Below, in pieces: positions 12,140 through 23,099 of a DNA stretch of 64,000 nt; within the stretch, counting starts at the first letter, position 1; every line of letters begins with the position of its first letter. A program made the position numbers and the translations under genes. Source of the DNA: Pontederia crassipes (lineage: Eukaryota > Streptophyta > Magnoliopsida > Commelinales > Pontederiaceae); NCBI GenBank assembly GCA_030549335.1, contig CM060188.1:68354696-68418695 (forward strand), written 5' to 3'. Under the pieces are notes generated by a model. The model was not told the DNA's origin, searched no databases, and saw only the letters and a list, made by a program, of their open reading frames with translations.

Positions 12140-14746
12140 TGTTGGAGCAAAGTTTTTATGCCTTATGTAATTACATTTTGATGATACAAACCTCAAAAGA
12201 TTAGAGTTATATTTAAAATGCTAAAAAAATCTAAATAAGAATGAGTGCTTCATGTACTAAATTTTCAATTAATATTTGTCTATGTTCGCATGAGATTTAT
12301 AATAAGGGATGAATATAAAAGTTATGTATAAAAAAGTAAAGGCCTAAAATATTTTATTTAAAATAGACAACTTTTTGTACTGAACTTTGAATCAATATTT
12401 GACTATGATCTCATTCGATTTTAGATGAATGATGCATATCAAAGTTGTAGAGAATTCTGTTAGCTTTCAATAGAATCAAAACTCATCTCGTTTGGATAAA
12501 AACGTTATGCTCAAAATAGTGTAGAGCGGTCGACCTAGCGACTGAAGTACTGGTGGACCTGTCAGGCATGTCGGTCGACCGGTTAGTGCAGAAATCATCT
12601 AGTAACTTCTAGAATGATGAGGCCATGCCGGTTGTCCAAAATGTAGAAATCTCACCAGCAATCATATTTTTCAAACGATTACATGGACTGGCCAATCGGT
12701 GGTGCAGAATGATTGATCGGTTAGCACGTAGAATGCACTATAACGGTCATATTTTGACTCCAAAATTAGGAAACAAGTCCCAACGGCTAAATGGAGTTGA
12801 GAAGGCTATAAAAGAGGCCCAAAGGTGTAGGAATGATCAAAACTTCGAAGAAAAAGTTGGAAGAACATTTGAAAAGTCCATTTGAGCTTCAAGTTGCAAA
12901 TCTTTCATTTCTTTTTCTATTATTCTTGTGCGAGGTTCCAAATTATAAAAGAGAGATTGTGGAGTGTTATTGTTATATTTTGATAGTTGTTTCGCTCCTG
13001 AGTGAAATGAAGTTGTGTCTTACCTCTTGAGCGAAAAAACCTCACCTTTTGAAAAGGAGAAAAGGCAAGAGTTGTAAAGAAATTCTTCTTGCCCTATTTG
13101 GAACGAAGGAAGGGCATTAATGGAATCTCCAGCGGTCTCGAAATTAAGAAGTCAAAGCGGGGTCATAGGTCAAGGTGTGGCCGAATGTCGTCAACATATC
13201 ATGACTCTTTTTGTTTGCTCCTTATCTTGCATTTATTCTCTATCGTCATTTGCTTGTGATCGGTTTTATTGATTTTCCTAAAGTGATTTCACGAAAAGAA
13301 TTTTATATATCAATTCACCCCTTCCATCTTAGTGCTTTCGATCCTACAATATTTTCTTTCCCTCTCCATCCTACTTTATTATGCATGTGATATGTTTGCT
13401 ATTGTGTTGGTTTAAAGCAGTGTTGTTAGGACCGAATCGGACAACGACCTAGATAAGTGTCCATTTTAGGATGAACCGGTCGGACCGGATAATAATAAAA
13501 TATTATATTTAATATGATATACTAAATTAAGTTATTATATTTTGATTATATACATATGTCAAAATGTAATTATACAAAAGAAAAAATAACAATCATAAAT
13601 CATAAATTTACATTTTAAGATTTGATGTTAAAATTATTACACACTTAATAAATTAAAATCTTATTTAATTATATTATTAAATATAAATTTTCTATTCATT
13701 AAATTTTTGTATTTCATATCTTTGTTTTTTTTGTATTAGTAAGAAACAAATATTTTTTATGAAAGTATTATGACAAGATCATATATCTATAAATGAATAT
13801 ATAGAATAATTAGTGGTTAATATTACATTTAAACTTATTATGTAAGGAAAATTCAAATTTATGCATATATATTTATTATGAGTTCAATTTTGGTGTTCCC
13901 TACCTCACCTTGTTACCTATTGTCTCCACCATTGGATCTTCATCCAATAGTCTATGATTGAATCTCTCAAACAATTTCTCATTGTTGGATGAAGATCTGA
14001 CGGTGGAGACGATAGAGAACAAGATGAGGTAGGAACACCTAAATTTTTTCTTATTATTATAAATACTATATTATATTAAGTCTATTATACATACAACAAA
14101 GAAGTTTGCACTATTCGTCCCTAACTAATTTATTTAATATAATAAATATTGTATATAATATAATAAATATATAGTTAACTTATATTATAATATATATTTA
14201 TGATATTAAAAAAATGAATAGAATTATAATCCATAATTAAAGTTCAAAGTGTAATAAGCTCTAGACTAAATGAAGAGAAAAAGAACATGTATACAAACAT
14301 AGTCTCACATTGCTAATAGAAGGTAGATGGGAGGGGAGTAATGGGCCAATATCATTGTTATGGAAAAAATTCATCTTTGGATATTTTACAAATTTATGAT
14401 AATTAAATTTATCAAAATATTTATTAGCAAATTTTTTTAAAAAAAATTGGTTGGCCCATGAACCGTGGTTCCACCCAATTTTAGACGGTTTCCACCGAGT
14501 TTTTATCAGTTTTTTACTTATTTGAACCGGTTCAATCCAGTTTGATCAAGGGGCCGATTTGGGGCTTGGAATGGATCGTATTAGTGGCTTTGGTCGACGG
14601 TCTGAATGATCCGACCGGCCGATCCGGCCTTAATAATACTAGTTTAAACATTAACGAATCGATTTTAATCTTCCAAGATTTTCGTGAAATCGGTATTTTC
14701 AGTTTAAACATCAATTCACCCCCTCTTGGTGCCTTGTGATTCTACA
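12140..14746 (+). repeat. 3' LTR of the Sirevirus-like element, interrupted
   Basis: It aligns with the 5' LTR from TGTTGGAGCAAAG through the CpG-rich part to GTTGGTTTAAA at 13416, and resumes at about 14642 with AGTTTAAACATTAACGAATC to the terminal CTACA. The 1.2-kb interruption is a hAT-like element listed separately. The downstream target duplication TTAAA is at 14747-14751. Confidence 0.85.
13418..14641. mobile_element. hAT-like non-autonomous element inside the 3' LTR
   Basis: The uninterrupted 5' LTR shows exactly what was inserted. The element is flanked by GTTTAAAG (13410-13417) and GTTTAAAC (14642-14649), an 8-bp duplication with one mismatch. The ends form imperfect inverted repeats: CAGTGTTGTTAGGACCG on the left and TAGTATTATTAAGGCCG on the complement of the right. 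The core is very AT-rich, while both ends carry CCGGTC-type GC-rich segments. No transposase frame was seen. Confidence 0.75.
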
Positions 14747-15049
14747 TTAAATATGTATCACGGCTCGTTATATTAGGTTTGTTACAGCCCTCTCATGGGC
14801 CATTATATTCATTTCAATCTTAACAATCTCTACATATTTTTAATTTCTGGCTCTGTTTTAACTCTGATTTGAGTGACATTTTCTCCAGTGTCTTCCGAAC
14901 TCTTTTCTCTTGCTTTTTTTATGCAAGAAAACAAAGAATTTTGGTAGATTTTTACTTTTATAAAATCAAAGAAAATAAGATCAGAAAATAATGCATGTTA
15001 TATGAAAATGAATCAAAATGTAATTAAATGTTATATTTTGCATGCATCA
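14747..15049 (-). mobile_element. Ty3/Gypsy LTR, right part (copy B)
   Basis: Continuation of the LTR at 3585-4983 after the Copia insertion. On the minus strand the LTR starts TGATGCATGCAAAATATAAC at 15049 and is preceded by the purine tract CTAAGCTTGGGAGAGTT (15066-15050). A plus-strand copy of the same start is found at 28568, and a third start lies at 59483. Confidence 0.75.
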
Positions 15050-17580
15050 AACTCTCCCAAGCTTAGATGCTTTCTTGTCCTCAAGCAATGTTCAAAGCAA
15101 AGCTCCAACCAAAATGGTTAATTATTGCTTCCACCCTATCACTCAACTACTCTTCTCAGTACTAGATTTTATACATCCATTGTCTAAGTGTCTCACCACT
15201 TTTTCATAATAACCTAGCTTTGTGAAATTTCTGAATGAAAGACATTTTTAAACTCCTCCAAAGTCAACTATGAATAATAAGAAAATAATTCTTGAAAATA
15301 AAAATATCAATGTTGAATACACAAGTGTAAGATGAGCTTTTATTCATTTATTGCTATTATATTTCTTCACTTGGAAATTTTTCATCCTCATTCTTTTTTT
15401 TACTTCTTTTTCTTTCCGCCTTTTTTCAACTGATTCGGTATTCATGTGCTTCTCCATATTGCACGAGGTGGTCCATGTAACAGGCTTTCAATCGATAAAT
15501 CTCAGAGCAGTTGTCCTTAGGTCATCAAACAAGAATCCCCTACGGATCTAATTATCCGAACGTACCAAGGATCCGGATAACACTTTTTTGTACCTTCTTA
15601 TACTTTTTGGGTCTCCACTAGCCCTCTTTTATATATGATGATAATTTTACGTGTACTTATTTATTAGTAAGCTCAACTATACTTGAATGTTCAATAAGGA
15701 TATAATTATTATCAAGGTAATATACATAATATAAATATAAAAATAAGAGCATGAACAGGACTTGTCGTAAAAAATCCATAGTTTCACCAAGCAATTTTCT
15801 TCAAACTAATTATCCAATGCGAAGGTGATAAATGATAAAATAATAATGCTTCAAATTTTGTTAATTAACAAGATGTCTTTGAATAATGCTTGAAGAATAA
15901 GCAAATAGTAAGACATGAGAAAATAAGATGTAATTTTCAAATATGAAATTTTTTTCTGATTTTTTTTATATGAGATGCAAGCAAATATGCAAATAAAACC
16001 AGAAGAGGATGTATGCTTGCAATGCAATATAAAAAGATAAACATGATGCATGAAATTGCAAATTCCCTAAGCTTGAACTCAACACTATCCCCAGTGTTGG
16101 AAATCAAACCCATAGGAATATAAATATGTTGAGAAAATATAAAAGTAGAAAAGGAAACGAACAACGTGATTGTCCCAAGTCGATGTATGTGAAAAAACCA
16201 CGAAGAATCCTAATGTCTTTGGCCGATATAAATTTGGGTCAACTCCGAGGAGGCAGTTTTGTGTTTCTCTTTCTTTCTTCCTCTTCTTTTCTTCTTCTTG
16301 TCTCTTTTTTTCATGTCATTACGGGTCGTGAAGAGCAAGTAACGACCCTGTTGCATAATATAACAGGACATGATCTATAAATCACAGCCCTTTCAGTGAT
16401 GATGATGATGAAGATTTGTAGATGGTCACGGGTTGTGGTCGCGCGCTAACGACCTCCAAATTAAAGATATTTTCGAGCTGGAGAAGGCTGATGATGACTG
16501 TGACTGTAACTATCAAATGATACCTGGAAAGACCACGGGTCATGAGCTAGGAGCTCTTCACGGCCTACAATTTCATCGGTGCAAAATTGAGAGGGGAAAG
16601 CGGCACCGAAGTGAATCGAGGCAGCTGATGCTAGAAGAAGATTCTTGTCATAAGCTCCAATGAATTAGGTGGCATCCAATAGAAATATTATTCCGGCTGG
16701 CGGCGAAGATCACAACAGCGAGAGGGAAGGGTCGCTATCGCCGATCATGCAGAGTTCTACAATTTCCCGCCAGTGATGATCATGCTAGTTCACCATAGGA
16801 GAAAGTTCACTAGATTGAGGGACGACGGATGGAAGTTTGTGGGTACCTTCTCAGGGGTAGTCACTAGAGTTCGTCGGAGTGGAAGAAGGTGAATGTTGCT
16901 ATGTGAAGAGCTGCTCACGGACGGCATCCTCTATTCTCTCTGTGTTAGTTGAATTTTTTGAAGGATTTGATCCGTCGAACATCGCCGAGGGTGTTGAGGT
17001 GCAAGGAAACCGGAGGATCATCAGTTGATTGCATATGTCATCTTTGCAAAGGACATGAAGCTGATTTGTGCGCCGGACTTGCAAGTGTTTGCATCTTGTA
17101 AATGCTTGACGATGGCTGTTGATGCCTCTGTGGGAAACAAGCTGCCGGTGAGAGGCGATGTCACAGTGATAAGATTCATCGGTGCTGTTCAAGATGATTG
17201 AGGTGGTCCGTCGATGATTGCCTATCGGTGTCGAAGAGGGTGGTGCCAGGGGGTCATTGAAGTCCTCGCCTGGTGAAGATCCCATTGCTTGGTGCTGTTG
17301 TCGGAGAAGACGACATGCCAGTGTTCACTGGTGATGGGACATGAAAGGTTGGTGTCACTAACCTGTCTATAAATAAAAGAAAAAGAGAGGGGCTGTGAAG
17401 ATATTCTAATGGCCCCATGAGTCGAGCAAAATGCAGGACTGAAGGACTAGTAAAATCACTTACCGGCCATGATAAAGTTCTAACGGCCCGTGAGAACATA
17501 AGATGAAAGTCAACACCTATTGTAAGACACGTGATTGTCATATAACGATATGAGAAAAATAAAGTTGTTCAGCTAAAACT
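15050..17580 (-). mobile_element. Gypsy copy B internal non-coding region
   Basis: It adjoins the polypurine tract and LTR start and matches 59484-62300 in order, for example the CTTGTCCTCAAGCAATGTTC block next to the LTR and the TTGGAAATCAAACCCATAGG block near 16100. Frames of 60-130 codons (16126-17541) contain no recognisable domain. Repeated short words of the type TAACGACCCGTGA and CGGCCCATGA are typical of this family. No pol was detected. Confidence 0.6.
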
Positions 17581-19070
17581 CTAAAGGCTTGTATTTTTAT
17601 ACCTCTTTTATCATGGAAAAAGACATCATATTTTCTCTAATAGTATATGAAAACAATTTGAACCATATGTTCACTCATTTCTCTAACTTTTCAAGCTATC
17701 TAGCCATCTCCAGCTAATATTCATGTATTCATGATATATCGGCTGATAATTCCCTCTCTGTCACACAGGTGCGGGCGACTCTTCATTGGGTGATGGCTGC
17801 AACAGAAGCTCGTAACGGATGCAGCACAATGAGGGAATACACTGCCTAATTAGACAAAAGGAACCCTGGACAAGTGTCACCTGCCTACATGTACTGTCCG
17901 ACTGATAGAATTGGCAGGGAATCAAGGGACAGGGTGCTAGCTAGACACTTGTCGAGTATCGGAAGGCTAAAGGTTCTTATCAAGCCAAGTGTCGCAACTC
18001 AAGAGAGGATGACTAGAGAAGAAGGAGTATAAAAGAGCGGTGGTGACAACAAGAGAATGGGGGCGAGAAATAGCATACTAGACTAAGGGAGCAAAAGAGG
18101 AAGAATGAGAAGTATCGACATCAATGAGGAGGGCTAGATCATCTCCGAGCACTCCCCCCGGCACTATGAACATTAGTTTTAATCTGCATCTTCATTTTCG
18201 CACTTTATTTTACTGTATTAAGTTTACTCTTGGTTTGAAGTTTAAACTTAGTATGTCTAGCTAAATTAGCCAGTGAGGTTGAGGGGTCATTTGATGGTTC
18301 GAACTTGGTTTGATGTTTTTATGGATTTCGGTTGTTTTGCTAGCACGGTATTGATTCTAATGCTTATCTCATGAATGTTGTGTTTGCGAGTTTTCTTCCT
18401 CATATGATGGTTACCCTAGGAAGGGTCATATGTCGTAAACAATCCTGCTATGAGCCGAGAGGTTAGCAGATTGCACGAGGGAAAACTCTTGGTATTAATC
18501 GTTATTTTCCCAAACAGAAGGAATCGAGAGAGGACTTCTGTAGAATTATTATGCAGTATCACATAATGGTGAAATCACTCGGTTCGAACACGAGAGTGGG
18601 AGAACCCAAGGATACTCTCTTGAGAATGAGAGGCATCCATTTTGAGTGTTATCATCCGAATGCAGATTTGAGAAGAAGTAACATCTATTTACCAAGTTCA
18701 CCATAGGAATGATCCCTCATGCCTCTATCTTACGTATTGTCGAGTAAGGCAACTTAACTTTAGGCTTTAATTACTTTATATTTTCAAGGTTAAATGCAAA
18801 AACAACCAAACAAAATGCAAAAACAACCAAACAAAATACAAAGTATAAAACATAAAAAAATACATCGCTACTTCTCAATTGTCTACATTCATTCGTCATT
18901 CTCTTCCACGAATTGATTTCTCTTGATAGAAGTAACGAAACATAATCTAATTCTCTCCTTGTGGTTCGACCCCAATCTGTACATCGATGACGATTGTATA
19001 CTTGCAACCCGAGAAATGTAGTTGGGACTATAAATTTAAAACTCGTTTACATTTCTGTAAAAGGGAATCT
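17581..19070. repeat. Unclassified LTR-like insertion in Gypsy copy B
   Basis: Copy C shows blocks equivalent to 15050-17580 and to 19080-19625, but this intervening 1.5 kb is absent there, so it looks inserted. It contains a possible LTR promoter, GTATAAAAGAGCGG, at about 18028, and lacks a coding frame. Borders and target duplication were not identified; a solo LTR is the best guess. Confidence 0.4.
18792..18840. repeat. 21-bp short tandem repeat, about two copies
   Basis: ATGCAAAAACAACCAAACAA recurs with a 21-bp period. Confidence 0.85.
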
Positions 19071-19079
19071 AATCTTCAC

Positions 19080-19625
19080 ATACTCGCATCTATCGTGCGA
19101 ACATTGTTTCCCAATACCTGCACGAATTTCTCACAACACACATTGTGAAACCCGTGGAACAAAGGTGACGCCTTGTGAAGCTAATGATTCAATAAAATTA
19201 TGGGTGATGAAATAAGGTTACAGGTCGTGATGAACACATAATGGCCCGGGAAATATGAAATATATGAAATAAAGCACTTATTGTATGGTGATACTCCAAT
19301 AATGGCCCATTATGTTTATGATTCAATGAATTTACTGATGGCTTAACGTTATGGATCGTGATGAGAGTGTGAAACACAAAAGTTCCATCAATTTCCACTG
19401 TGAGACCCGTGAAATATAGATGACAACCCCTGATATATGTGTAACGTCCGAGAGAAGTAGATAATGACTCGTGAAGAAGAAGAAAAAAATTATGAAATTT
19501 TTATGACATTAAATTTTAGTACCTAACAAAAGGATACTAAACAACTAGGAAAAGTAAAACTAATTACCTATCTATCAAAAACTAAGTTACAAACAACATT
19601 TAAGCTATAAGTTTAAGGGCTGAGT
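19080..19625 (-). mobile_element. Gypsy copy B internal region, resumed
   Basis: Rich in the words CACGGCCC, CCCGTGAA and GGTCGTGA. It ends with AAGCTATAAGTTTAAGGGCT, matching CTTAACTATAAACTTAAGGG at 62776-62795 in copy C. No gene. Confidence 0.5.
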
Positions 19626-19639
19626 GCATCGACGAAGGC

Positions 19640-21960
19640 AACACTCGATTATATCCACGCTGACTGTTGGGGTCCATCTTGTGTTCATCTTTAGGAGGTT
19701 CTATATACTTCCTATCTGTGATAGATGATTACTCAGGATGACATGGGTATTCATGATGAAGCACAAGAGTGTGGCATTCGAAGCTTTCAAATAGTGGAAG
19801 GCTCCGGTGGAGAATCAAACATCGAGAAAGGTAAAACGCTTTTGTACAGATAATAATTTAGAATTATGTTCATCTTAATTTGATCAGTTCTGTATGGATG
19901 AAGACATTGTGAGACATCGCATCGTCAGAGATACATTGCAATAGAATGGTGTAGCAAAACTCATGAACAGAACTCTTTTGGAGAGAGCACAGTGCATGCT
20001 CTCTAATTCTAGTCTGAACAAGTCATTCTGGGTTGATCCTGTTAGCACAGCATATTACCTTGTGAATCGAAGTCTTGCAATCACGATCGATCTGAAGACT
20101 CCTATTGAGGTATGGCTAGGAAATCCTGCTGATTATACTAATTTGAAAGTTTTTTGCTGTCCAACATATTATCATGTCAGCGAAGGAAAGCTGGAACTAA
20201 GGGCCAAAGAATGAGTCCTTATGAGATATGGTGCAGGTGTAGAAGACTTCAGAATATGGTCTCCTTTAGAGTACAAGATTATTGACAGCAAAAACAGATC
20301 TGTTGATGAGATGTCAATGCTAAAGCAAAAATCATATTTTGTAGACTTGACAAAGGAGGGTGTCAACGAACAGGTGGAGTTTGGATTAACTCCAATTCAG
20401 AATGGGGCAGAAGAATCTCATCAAGCTGAACAATCAGAACCTGAGGAGGAAACAGAAGAAGCAACAACAAGTCTAGCTGTTGGACGTGCTCGTAGGCAAG
20501 TAGGTCTTCCTAAGTGTTATGGCTTTGAGGACATGGTTGTATATGCATTTTAAGTAGCTGAAGAGGTGGAGTCGTTAGAGCCATCGAGCTACAAGGATGC
20601 TATCACGTGTGAAAAATTAGAATAACGGTAATGAGTGAAAAGATGGAGTCTCTTCACAAGAATCAGTCCTGAGAGTTAGTTAAGTTATCAAAAGGTAGAA
20701 AGGTCGTTGGATGCAAGTGGATTTTCAAAAAGAAAGTTGGAAGGTCAGAAGCTGACGACATCATATTCAAAGCACGTTTAGTTGCTAAAAGCTATAGTCA
20801 GAAAGAGGGAGTAGACTACAATGATATCTTCTCTCCAGTTGTGAGACACACTTTCATCTGGGTGCTATTTGCCCTTGTAGCACATCAAAATTTGGAGCTT
20901 AAGCAATTAGATGTGAAGATAACTTTTCTACATAGGGAATTTGAAAAAGACATCTTCATGAGTCAACAAGAGAGTTTCTCTATCCGAGATAAAAAAAACC
21001 AAATATGTAGGTTGAAGAAGTCATTATATGTCTTGAAACAATCACCGAGGAAGTGGTACAATAGATTCGATGGTTTTATGATCAGTAAGGATTCAATAGG
21101 AGCCCTTATGATAGTTGTGTCTATCACAAGAAGGTGGAGGGTGATTCCACCATCTATATGCTCTTGTATGTTGATGATATGTCGATTGCTACCAAGAACA
21201 TGGAAGACATTGAGAATTTGAAGAAACTCCTTAGTGCAGAATTCGATATGAAAGATCTTGGTGCAAAAAAAAATTTTAGGGATGGAGATTTATAGGGATT
21301 GTGTAAAGAGTAAACTCTTTTTTGTCTCAAAAAAGTTATATTCAGAATATTTATTTAGCTTCGATATGTCTGCAATGAATATCTTAAGTACTCCATCAGA
21401 TTCAAATGTACACCTTTCTGCAACTGAACTTATGTCTCGAGTTCCATATGTCAATGCAGGCGAAAGCTTGATGTATGCTATGGTATGCACAAGATATGAT
21501 ATTGTGCCTGTCATTAGTGTGGTTAGCATATTTATGAGAAATCCTGTGAAGGAGCATTGGCAAATAGTAAAACGTACATTTCGATATCTGAGAGGAATGT
21601 TTGACATTGGCCTCATCTACAGAAGTGGTAAAGAGTATTTGGTTGCAAGTTATTCAGATTCATATTATGCTACGAATATTGATGGAAGAAGATCAATGAC
21701 AAGTTATGTTTTCACTCTTAGCAATTCTATTATCAGTTGGAAAGCCAGATTCCAGACATGGCATTAACAGAAGCTGCTAAAAAAGACATCTGGTTAAAAG
21801 GTCTTGTCGGATATCTTGGACTACAACAAGATCAGGTTATCACGTCATCCTTACTGAGAAGAGAATCAAGGTGAAGAAGGTCGGCACAAAAGATAATTCA
21901 GCGGACATATTCACCAAGTCGGTTCCTACTAGCAAGTTTCAACATTGTTTGAATTTGCTA
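19640..21960 (+). pseudogene. Copia pol relic: integrase, reverse transcriptase, RNase H
   Basis: The segment runs in Copia order. The integrase part (about 19640-20215) includes MNRTLLERAQCMLSNSSLNK and NLKVFCCPTYYHV. A linker follows (20221-20553). Reverse transcriptase (about 20690-21250) has QLDVKITFLHREFEK, a Copia signature, and LYVDDM, the catalytic YVDD motif, across frame changes. RNase H (21258-21767) includes the SYSDSYYATNIDGRRSMTSY block. Gag and protease are missing upstream. The RNase H end is interrupted by a deletion near 21765, after which EAAKKDIWLKGLVG-like text continues in another frame. It is dead through many stops and shifts. It belongs to the same family as 33000-35740. 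Confidence 0.85.
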
Positions 21961-22260
21961 AATATTGATAGGTGGCAATACTCCCAAGTTGGGGCTAGGG
22001 TGGCAAATAATGTTACATATCTGATTGGAGGGTTCAATTCAAGATAGAAATTTGTTAATAATGCATTGAATCCTACCCCAACTGAACCCGTACCTCAAGA
22101 CACTCCGAAGTAAAAGGCACCCTCGCACTACGAGAGTTTCGCTATATGTGATCCGAACTTACTTCCTTATATGTGATTTAGTTCTGATAATACTCCCAAT
22201 CTTTTGTTTTTCTATCAAATAAAACTTTGTGTCGTCTTAAATTTCTTGAGTTTTCTTGTT
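21961..22260 (+). repeat. Probable 3' LTR start of the 19.6-kb Copia relic
   Basis: A purine-rich AAGATAGAAATT is followed by TGTTAATAATGCATTGAATC and CTGAACCC. This is the same arrangement as at the 3' LTR of the related element at 35842 (TTGATAATGC, then TGAACCCCTATG). The right end is not defined. Confidence 0.5.
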
Positions 22261-22429
22261 GCGCAGAATTTCTCTCATGAAGAAATCCTAATAGTAATCT
22301 TGTTGTTGCTAACTTAAGTACCTTTGTCCAAGCATTTGCGATCTAAATTAATCTTGGTGTGACTATTTATGAAGGTGTATATCTTGTTCAACAATGTTCT
22401 TATGTTGGTTTTGTGTTGTTCAGGAATAG

Positions 22430-22720
22430 TGCAATGGAGAGTATCGAAGAATAAAAAACTTTACGGAATGACATCCTGGAACAATGGATGGTAACACATT
22501 TCCTAGAGTCAAAGACAGCCTTTAAAAGTTTTTTATTCTAATGCCTCGTCTTATCACAAAGTCTTTTATAGCTCATTTAAAAGTGTTTGGATCTTATTGT
22601 TATGCTACGAAATTTCGATTGGTTATTAAGTTCTCAGCAAGAGCCAAAGGATGTGTGAAAGGGCTATAAAATTCTACAATTGCATACGCTTTTTTCCCCT
22701 TCTACAAGAAAAGGTCAAAA
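22430..22720 (+). pseudogene. Small Copia integrase fragment
   Basis: Near 22585-22670 one frame reads LKVFGSYCYATKFRLVIKFS followed by ARAKGCVKG. This is the Copia integrase-tail motif (LKVFGC...ARAKxCVFLGY). Upstream words match the integrase segment around SFIAHLKVFG. It is too short to assign to a lineage and is clearly a relic. Confidence 0.6.
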
Positions 22721-22980
22721 TATTTGTCTAGTATATATGTCCATGGACAAATAAGTTTCAGATAGAGTTCCAATAGCAGAGGTATTTAGTACAAGATGAT
22801 ATTTGTCAAAATCCCCTTCAGTTTACAATTTATATGTGATAATTCAAATGACATGATTTCAGAATGCTCAAATTCTTTAAGCATGTCTGCCACAAGCTAT
22901 ATCTGATAAATTCTTTAAGCCTTTTTGTGCCATCCATATGTCACAATTCAACGAGCAACGATTGAACTGAACGTTCCAAG

Positions 22981-23054
22981 TGAATCCAGTAGGAATTGAA
23001 CCCACGAATTGACCAATGTTGAGTTGGTCGCTTTTACCATCAAACCATGGATCC
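22981..23054 (-). tRNA. tRNA-like sequence derived from plastid trnI-CAU, probable pseudogene
   Basis: The 74-nt minus-strand sequence starts GGATCCATGG and ends CCTACTGGATTCA. It folds as a full cloverleaf: 7-bp acceptor stem with one G-U pair, 3-bp D stem, 5-bp anticodon stem ACCAA/TTGGT, loop CTCAACA, 5-bp T stem and TTCAATT loop. From memory, plastid trnI-CAU has the same length and about 84% identity, including GGTTCAATTCCTACTGGAT. The anticodon now reads CAA instead of CAT. A Leu tRNA would need a long variable arm, which is absent. No T-run terminator follows. It is most likely a nuclear copy of plastid DNA. Confidence 0.65.
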
Positions 23055-23099
23055 AATATCAGCGAGTGAACTATGATTTTTTTGGTATTCCTTCTCGAG

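Larger units (their letters stand above)
4984..14746 (+). mobile_element. Copia LTR retrotransposon, Sirevirus-like, lacking pol
   Basis: Both LTRs start TGTTGGAGCAAAGTTTTTAT and end in CTACA, and the element is bounded by a perfect 5-bp target duplication TTAAA. The 5' LTR is followed by a primer site resembling the initiator-Met tRNA complement, and the 3' LTR is preceded by a purine tract and several similar purine runs. The gag-like segment has a CX2CX4HX4C zinc knuckle and a coiled coil typical of Sirevirus gag. No protease, integrase, reverse transcriptase or RNase H was found in the roughly 4.3 kb between gag and the 3' LTR, so it must have depended on an autonomous relative. The two LTRs are visibly diverged, so the insertion is old. 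A CACTA-like and a hAT-like element have inserted into it. Confidence 0.85.

Noticed and set aside
16126..17541. Several 76-128 codon frames in Gypsy copy B
   Set aside because: No domain, no conservation with the equivalent part of copy C at protein level that I can see.
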